Below are positions 33,255-37,491 of a DNA stretch of 37,491 bases, piece by piece. This DNA comes from an uncultured Chlorobiota bacterium (GTDB lineage Bacteria > Bacteroidota > Ignavibacteria > UBA10030 > UBA6906), in the NCBI GenBank assembly GCA_900696645.1, contig CAADGV010000028.1, positions 1 through 37,491 of the forward strand, in the 5' to 3' direction. Both the position numbers and the translations under genes were made by a program. Each line of letters starts with the position of its first letter. Positions within the stretch are counted from its first letter, which is position 1. Below the pieces are notes generated by a model. It made no database searches and was not told the DNA's origin. It saw only the letters and a list, made by a program, of their open reading frames with translations.

Positions 33255-35095
33255 CGCTTTTCTTTCATAAAACTGTGTACGGTTTTGATAATCTCATCAA
33301 TGGAAATATCCGCCATGCACACGCTTGTGCGCATATTGGTGAGCTTGCAAGGGATCTTATCGTTTCGCCAACAGGGCATACAGCCAAGCTTTGTACGAAC
33401 GTCAAGGTAGCGGCAGTTCGGATAGTCCATCGTCCGGACTTTGCCGTCGATGGGGCCGTACAGTGCTACACACGGAATATTGAATGCAGCAGCGAGGTGA
33501 ACAAAAGAAGAATCAGGCGCAATGATTACGCTGCATCCCGAGACGAGGGCAAACGCCTGCTGCATCGGTAACCCTTCCACTTTGGTGATGTTGGGTCCGT
33601 CGCAACCGTTGATGGGCTCGACGTCGAAGACGAGAACGTGATAGAACTGCGAGAGTTGTGCAATCAACATCTGCATGTGAGGGTAGTCGCGATAGACTTC
33701 GTCGGAATGCAGTTGAACCCCGATCACGGTTTTCCCTTCAAGCCCACGGTTGGCCCAGAAGTTCCTCTGAAAGCTCCTTTCTTCCGCCGTCAGGAAATAC
33801 CGTGGGAGCTTACCCATTCTTCTTACGCTCCACCAGCCGAGCCCCAGACTTCTGGCAAACAATGCTATCCTGTTCTTCCTAACTTTCGGCGCCGTACGCG
33901 ACTCAATTCTCGAAGCGGGACAATCGGTAAAATTGAACCACTTCTTGTACATGAAATGATTGAATGACTCATCCTCGACATCCAAAAGCTTCACATCCGG
34001 GTTGTTCTGAAAGACCGGAAAGTAGCGGCGGGGAATGGCGAGATGGATTTCTGATTTCGGATGTTTTTTCTTCAATTCGTGAATACCCGGCGTCATCATC
34101 AACAAATCCCCGATTCCTCCCATCGCCCGCGTAATCAGAAAGCTGCGCTGCAGCAAAGGTGGAATCAGCATCTGCGGTTCTTTGCGGAAGAAAACACCCC
34201 CCGAAGCCGTTCTGTTGAACAGATAGTTCACACAGTACACATATCCCAGAACGGAATATCTCAGCGCCCGCTCAACGCCGACGCAGCGCATTGTCCTGAA
34301 TCGTTCGGCGATGAAGTAAACACGATGCAAAAGGAACAGCATCTTGTCGGAGTATGATACAGCGCTGTTGAGAAACACATTGTGCGAACGACGGTATGTC
34401 TTTCGAATCTGCTCGACGAATTGTCTGCGGTGCTTGATATCGGTATAGAAGTGCCTCAATCCTTGAAACATGAGGTTCTTGTAGAATTCGATATTCCCCC
34501 TCAGCAGCGATTCCTGACCGAGGTTGAACAGCAGCGTAGGAATCATATTGCGGTCTGTTACCCGATACGGTCGCCGTGCAAGCGATGCAAGAAGTGACTC
34601 GGTTTCCTGGAATTGTCCCAACGTATTGAGAACGCCCGCCTTCCCCACCAGGCAACGAACGTAGAGATCGGGGAACTTGCCCACGTTCATCTCAAGCGCC
34701 TGATCGTAACGCTCCAGGGCTTCGTGAAGCAACGAGAGTTTCGCAAGTTCATCACTCCACAACAGAAGGGTTTCAAAGAGTTCACGAGGGTAACTTCCGG
34801 TCTGTCGCGAGCTGTGAATGAAAAGATCCACAGTCTCATCGATGAACGCCTTTTCCTGATTGGCCGGTTCTTCGGCGGCAACGGCAAGATATGCCTTCAG
34901 CTTCTTGATGCCTCCAACAACAACTTCGTGTAGAATGTACTTGTTCGCGTAATGGATTCGGGATTCTTTTAAGATGCTCTGAAAGATCCCGTGGACAATC
35001 TCGTATTGTCCCGAAAACGCCATGTATTCCAGTTCAGATACACTCACAACCTCACGCATCAGGTGAGTTATGTTTGAGGCGATTTCAGCCAACAT
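33251..35095 (-). CDS. Glycosyltransferase family 9-like protein with N-terminal TPR region
   Basis: A 614-residue fusion. The N-terminal half (to about 300) is alpha-helical with TPR-like helices (for example LHEALERYDQALEMNVGKFPDLYVRCLVGKAGVLNTLGQFQETESLL). The C-terminal half has the heptosyltransferase (GT9) layout: ITRAMGGIGDLLMMTPGIHELKKKHPKSEI, then VIIAPDSSFVHLAAAFNIPCVALYGPID, the donor-site phrase. Four cysteines near the end (LGCMPCWRNDKIPCKL) recall the CXPC patch of many GT9 enzymes. It adds sugar to a glycan; the TPRs may hold partners. The start at 35095 gives the M-L-A-E N-terminus and overlaps the upstream gene by 11 nt; a longer frame to 35212 is not used. Confidence 0.85.
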   Translation of the reverse strand: MLAEIASNITHLMREVVSVSELEYMAFSGQYEIVHGIFQSILKESRIHYANKYILHEVVVGGIKKLKAYLAVAAEEPANQEKAFIDETVDLFIHSSRQTGSYPRELFETLLLWSDELAKLSLLHEALERYDQALEMNVGKFPDLYVRCLVGKAGVLNTLGQFQETESLLASLARRPYRVTDRNMIPTLLFNLGQESLLRGNIEFYKNLMFQGLRHFYTDIKHRRQFVEQIRKTYRRSHNVFLNSAVSYSDKMLFLLHRVYFIAERFRTMRCVGVERALRYSVLGYVYCVNYLFNRTASGGVFFRKEPQMLIPPLLQRSFLITRAMGGIGDLLMMTPGIHELKKKHPKSEIHLAIPRRYFPVFQNNPDVKLLDVEDESFNHFMYKKWFNFTDCPASRIESRTAPKVRKNRIALFARSLGLGWWSVRRMGKLPRYFLTAEERSFQRNFWANRGLEGKTVIGVQLHSDEVYRDYPHMQMLIAQLSQFYHVLVFDVEPINGCDGPNITKVEGLPMQQAFALVSGCSVIIAPDSSFVHLAAAFNIPCVALYGPIDGKVRTMDYPNCRYLDVRTKLGCMPCWRNDKIPCKLTNMRTSVCMADISIDEIIKTVHSFMKEKR

Positions 35096-35744
35096 AGGAG
35101 ATTGCCTTTCGAGATGAAGCAAGAGGAGCTTCCAACAAGCGGTACTCGTTGCGAGCCTCAATCTGCAAGGCCTCGTACCGTTGCGTATCAATACCCTCTG
35201 GTGCCGGCGCATTGAACGTGCAGCAAATACTTAATGCTTCTTCGTATTGCCCGACATTCACAAGGCAGAAAATCTGACGCAGTCTGCTTTCGGGGTCGAG
35301 TTGCATCGAAAGACCCTGTACGCGTCGGTACCATTTCAACGCTTCGAGAAAACGTCCTGACAATTCGAGAGCGTGCGCATACCAATACATTCCGTGGAAA
35401 TATGCATCATTCCTGAGGTCAACAAGATCACCGTAATCGATTGCATAGCGAAAGCAATCCGCCGCCTTGCTCATTTCACGGGCGTGCATGAACAGCCAGC
35501 CTGCCCGGAAGTAGCTGTTCAACCTACATGCGGGGATGCGCGTTAACTCAGCGGCTCGGGTGTAGAACGCGATTGCATTGGCGGTGTCGCCCAGGTTCTC
35601 TGCACACCAGCCGCAATGGAACGCAAGATCTCCTTCGTCAAATACAGCGTCGGCGACGCATTGTTGAAAAAGAAGGAGAGCCTCGGCGAAATGTCCGTCC
35701 GCCTCAAGTGCAAGCGCTTTCCGTAAGAGTGTCGTATCTCCCAT
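35085..35744 (-). CDS. TPR-repeat protein
   Basis: A 219-residue helical protein with several TPR-like units: KALALEADGHFAEALLLFQQCV, ENLGDTANAIAFYTRAAEL, AREMSKAADCFRYAI, ALELSGRFLEALKWYRRVQGL and VNVGQYEEALSICC. It would act as a protein-binding scaffold. It is the first gene of the polysaccharide run and is fused in frame order (overlap 11 nt) to the TPR-GT9 gene. The ATG at 35744 is preferred to an in-frame TTG at 35786. No strong SD or promoter is evident upstream. Confidence 0.8.
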   Translation of the reverse strand: MGDTTLLRKALALEADGHFAEALLLFQQCVADAVFDEGDLAFHCGWCAENLGDTANAIAFYTRAAELTRIPACRLNSYFRAGWLFMHAREMSKAADCFRYAIDYGDLVDLRNDAYFHGMYWYAHALELSGRFLEALKWYRRVQGLSMQLDPESRLRQIFCLVNVGQYEEALSICCTFNAPAPEGIDTQRYEALQIEARNEYRLLEAPLASSRKAISYVG

Positions 35745-35846
35745 TGCAGTCTCTTGAATGATGGAATGGAGAAAGGAATCATCCAAGAATAGCCAAAGTG
35801 CGTGCCACGACGCGCGAAACTATCGCTTCTTCTGTTTTCATACAAT

Positions 35847-35868
35847 TTGAACCGGTTTCCTTGAACCG
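35847..35868. repeat. Direct repeat TTGAACCG upstream of the polysaccharide operon
   Basis: TTGAACCG at 35847-35854 and again at 35861-35868, 14 bases apart; the first copy also extends into AACCGGTT, an 8-bp palindrome. It lies about 105-125 bp upstream of the first gene of the operon and could be an operator. The rest of 35745-35996 (252 bp) shows no clear gene or promoter. Confidence 0.3.
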
Positions 35869-35996
35869 ATCACACACGCTGGGGAAAAGAGGTGACAGAC
35901 AGGTCGGTTAACGTGGCAGGCAATGTGGATGAGGCGCCACAGATGCGGCGGGCAAAACGTGGGGTGGGGGAGTGGAAAAAACAACAGCCGGAGAAG

Positions 35997-36695
35997 CTAC
36001 GCGATCAACTTCCTGAACTGCATTGCCAACTTGGGGCCTATGCCGGCGTCTTCATGTTTGAAAAAGACGAATGCCGTATTCCACGTCTGATCATTGACGC
36101 GCTTCATCCACTTCTTCAACTCGGCTGTTGTATATCCCTCACGACGCAAGCGGAGGTAACCCCAGTTGGCGGTACTGACGAATGGCACTTCAAGCTTCTC
36201 GTCAAAGTCGGCTATGCACAACGATGCATTATTCTCTTTCAATATTCCATACGTCTCATCATCAAACCACGACGCATGCCGGAATTCAACAGCCACCTTC
36301 ACATCTCCGTCAAGTAACTTGAAGAATTGCTTAAGCCGCTCGACATCCTTCTTCATGTTCGGAGGGAGTTGAAAAAGGATGACGCCCAATTTATCGCCGA
36401 GCGTCCGTGCAGTACGTATCAGGTATTCCGTTTCATCTCCAGCATCTTTAAGACGTTTGATGTGGGTGATGCGCTGGGAGGCTTTGACGGAGAACTGAAA
36501 ACCCGCCGGCACTTGTTCTCCCCATCCCTTCATCACACTTTCTTTAGGAAGGCGGTAGAACGTATTGTTGATTTCAACAGAATTGAGTTTTGTGCCGTAG
36601 TGCTTCAGGAACTCCTTGTCGGAAAGATCTTCCGGATAGAAGTTGCCCTTCCATTCCTTGTAGCTATAGCCGCTTGTGCCGACAAAGAGTTCCAT
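35997..36695 (-). CDS. DUF72 (YecE-like) family protein
   Basis: A 232-residue TIM-barrel-like protein of the DUF72 family. It starts ELFVGTSGYSYKEWKGNFYP, has LNSVEINNTFYRLP, FSVKASQRITH, VILFQLPPNMK, VAVEFRHASWF and GYLRLRREGY, which are the family landmarks. Its biochemical role is not known. The ATG at 36695 gives the standard N-terminus; the longer frame to 36782 overlaps the hydrolase gene. It follows the hydrolase after 41 nt, so they may share a transcript. Confidence 0.93.
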   Translation of the reverse strand: MELFVGTSGYSYKEWKGNFYPEDLSDKEFLKHYGTKLNSVEINNTFYRLPKESVMKGWGEQVPAGFQFSVKASQRITHIKRLKDAGDETEYLIRTARTLGDKLGVILFQLPPNMKKDVERLKQFFKLLDGDVKVAVEFRHASWFDDETYGILKENNASLCIADFDEKLEVPFVSTANWGYLRLRREGYTTAELKKWMKRVNDQTWNTAFVFFKHEDAGIGPKLAMQFRKLIA

Positions 36696-36736
36696 TCTAT
36701 AAATGCTTGATACGATTGACGTAGCGGATTCTGTTT

Positions 36737-37491
36737 CTACTTTGCGAAAGCCTTCTTGAAGAATGCCTTCATGTCGTTCCACGAATTGGCATCGGCCTTT
36801 GCGTTGTACGCGAGAGGTAGATTGAACGCTTTCCCTTTCTCGTCAGCGTCTGGATTCGTGAACGAATGCACGGCTCCCGCGTATGACTTGAAGGTGAAGT
36901 CCACCTTTGCAGCTTTCATTTCTTTCTTGATTGCGTCAATATCGGATTTCGGTACGAACGGATCATCCGCGCCGTTGCAGACGAGAATTCTCGCCTTTAC
37001 GGTTCCAGCTTTTGCAGGCTCCTGCGTGCCAAGACTTCCGTGGAAACTGACGACGCCCTTCACATCAACCCCCATGCGGGCCATCGCAAGAACTATCCCG
37101 CCTCCAAAGCAGTAGCCGATTGCGCCAATCTTGTTATTGTCGACTGTTTCGTGCTGCTTCAGCAGTTCGAGTGCGGCGAGGAAACGGTCTTTCGCAACAC
37201 CGAGGTTGGCAAACACTTCACCTGAAAACTTGCCCGCGTCTTCAGGATGCGCGGCTGTTTTGCCATCGCCGTACATATCCAGCGCAAGCGCCGTATATCC
37301 CAACTCCGCCAACATGTGCGCACGCTTGCGGGCATATTCGTTGTGCCCCCACCATTCATGCACAACAAGAATCGCCGGACGCTTTCCATCAACAGATGTG
37401 TCATACGCAAGGTAACCCTTCATCGTCACTCCGTCCGATGAGTATTCGACTTCTTCCCCCTTTATTTCCGCCAGAACTGAACCGGCGAAGC
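36737..37491 (-). CDS. Dienelactone hydrolase family protein (partial, 5' end outside window)
   Basis: The frame is open from the stop at 36737 to the right edge, and the reading before the first internal start (about KGEEVEYSSDGVTMKGYLAYD) matches the beginning of the mature domain, so the true start, likely with a signal peptide ending near the window edge, is outside. The alpha/beta-hydrolase triad is visible: nucleophile Cys in GYCFGGG, Asp in NGADDPFVP and His in AGAVHSFTNP; the oxyanion region is VHEWWGHNEYARKRA. Members cleave dienelactones or other small esters. Presumably exported; the natural substrate is unknown. Confidence 0.93.
   Translation of the reverse strand, partial: FAGSVLAEIKGEEVEYSSDGVTMKGYLAYDTSVDGKRPAILVVHEWWGHNEYARKRAHMLAELGYTALALDMYGDGKTAAHPEDAGKFSGEVFANLGVAKDRFLAALELLKQHETVDNNKIGAIGYCFGGGIVLAMARMGVDVKGVVSFHGSLGTQEPAKAGTVKARILVCNGADDPFVPKSDIDAIKKEMKAAKVDFTFKSYAGAVHSFTNPDADEKGKAFNLPLAYNAKADANSWNDMKAFFKKAFAK

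Overview
The window looks like a chromosomal segment of a bacterium from the Ignavibacteria/Chlorobi side of the Bacteroidetes-Chlorobi group. The protein at 27127-28194 ends in a C-terminal secretion (type IX-like) domain with an NYPNPFNP motif, which is typical of that group. There is an LptD, so the cell has a diderm envelope. Two promoters have canonical TTGAC-N17-TATATT architecture and many genes have strong Shine-Dalgarno sequences, which argues against Bacteroidetes in the strict sense. Nearly all genes are on the minus strand; only aceA and aceB are on the plus strand. I saw no rRNA, tRNA, CRISPR array, transposase or phage gene.

Layout. 1-1020: start-containing part of a surface lipoprotein that runs off the left edge, preceded by a structured leader with a 57-codon small ORF. 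1353-2597: MFS transporter. 2724-4996: UPF0173 metal-dependent hydrolase and an XRE/ScfR (RamB/PrpR-like) regulator. 5213-8204: isocitrate lyase and malate synthase (glyoxylate shunt), transcribed divergently from the regulator. The shared intergenic region holds at least five copies of AGCGAAA, one of them inside the aceA promoter. 8308-12712: divIC/ftsB, rarA, lptD. 12839-13975: YfaP-like lipoprotein.

14230-24436: a tightly packed nine-gene run, in transcription order pgpH, xerD, class V aminotransferase, lysA, asd, redoxin, TlpA-like protein, class II aldolase, ddl. It joins c-di-AMP turnover, DAP/lysine synthesis and D-Ala-D-Ala synthesis and ends at a terminator near 14007-14043. 24608-26928: a three-gene heme unit with its own promoter and terminator: a beta-barrel with an N-terminal CXXCH, a lipoprotein with a CX4CH heme motif, and a small c-type cytochrome. 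27127-28194: type IX-secreted protein. 28457-29044: ECF sigma factor. 29236-35744: an ABC-transporter-dependent surface polysaccharide locus (TPR protein, TPR-GT9, methyltransferase, permease, ATPase, GT4), with coupled or closely spaced genes. 35997-37491: a DUF72 protein and a dienelactone hydrolase that runs off the right edge.

The strongest candidates for new biology are the repeated AGCGAAA operator between the ScfR-like regulator and the glyoxylate genes, the self-contained barrel/cytochrome unit, and the polysaccharide locus in which the methyltransferase, not the ABC ATPase, carries an extra C-terminal domain. All function calls come from reading motifs by eye; no database search was run.
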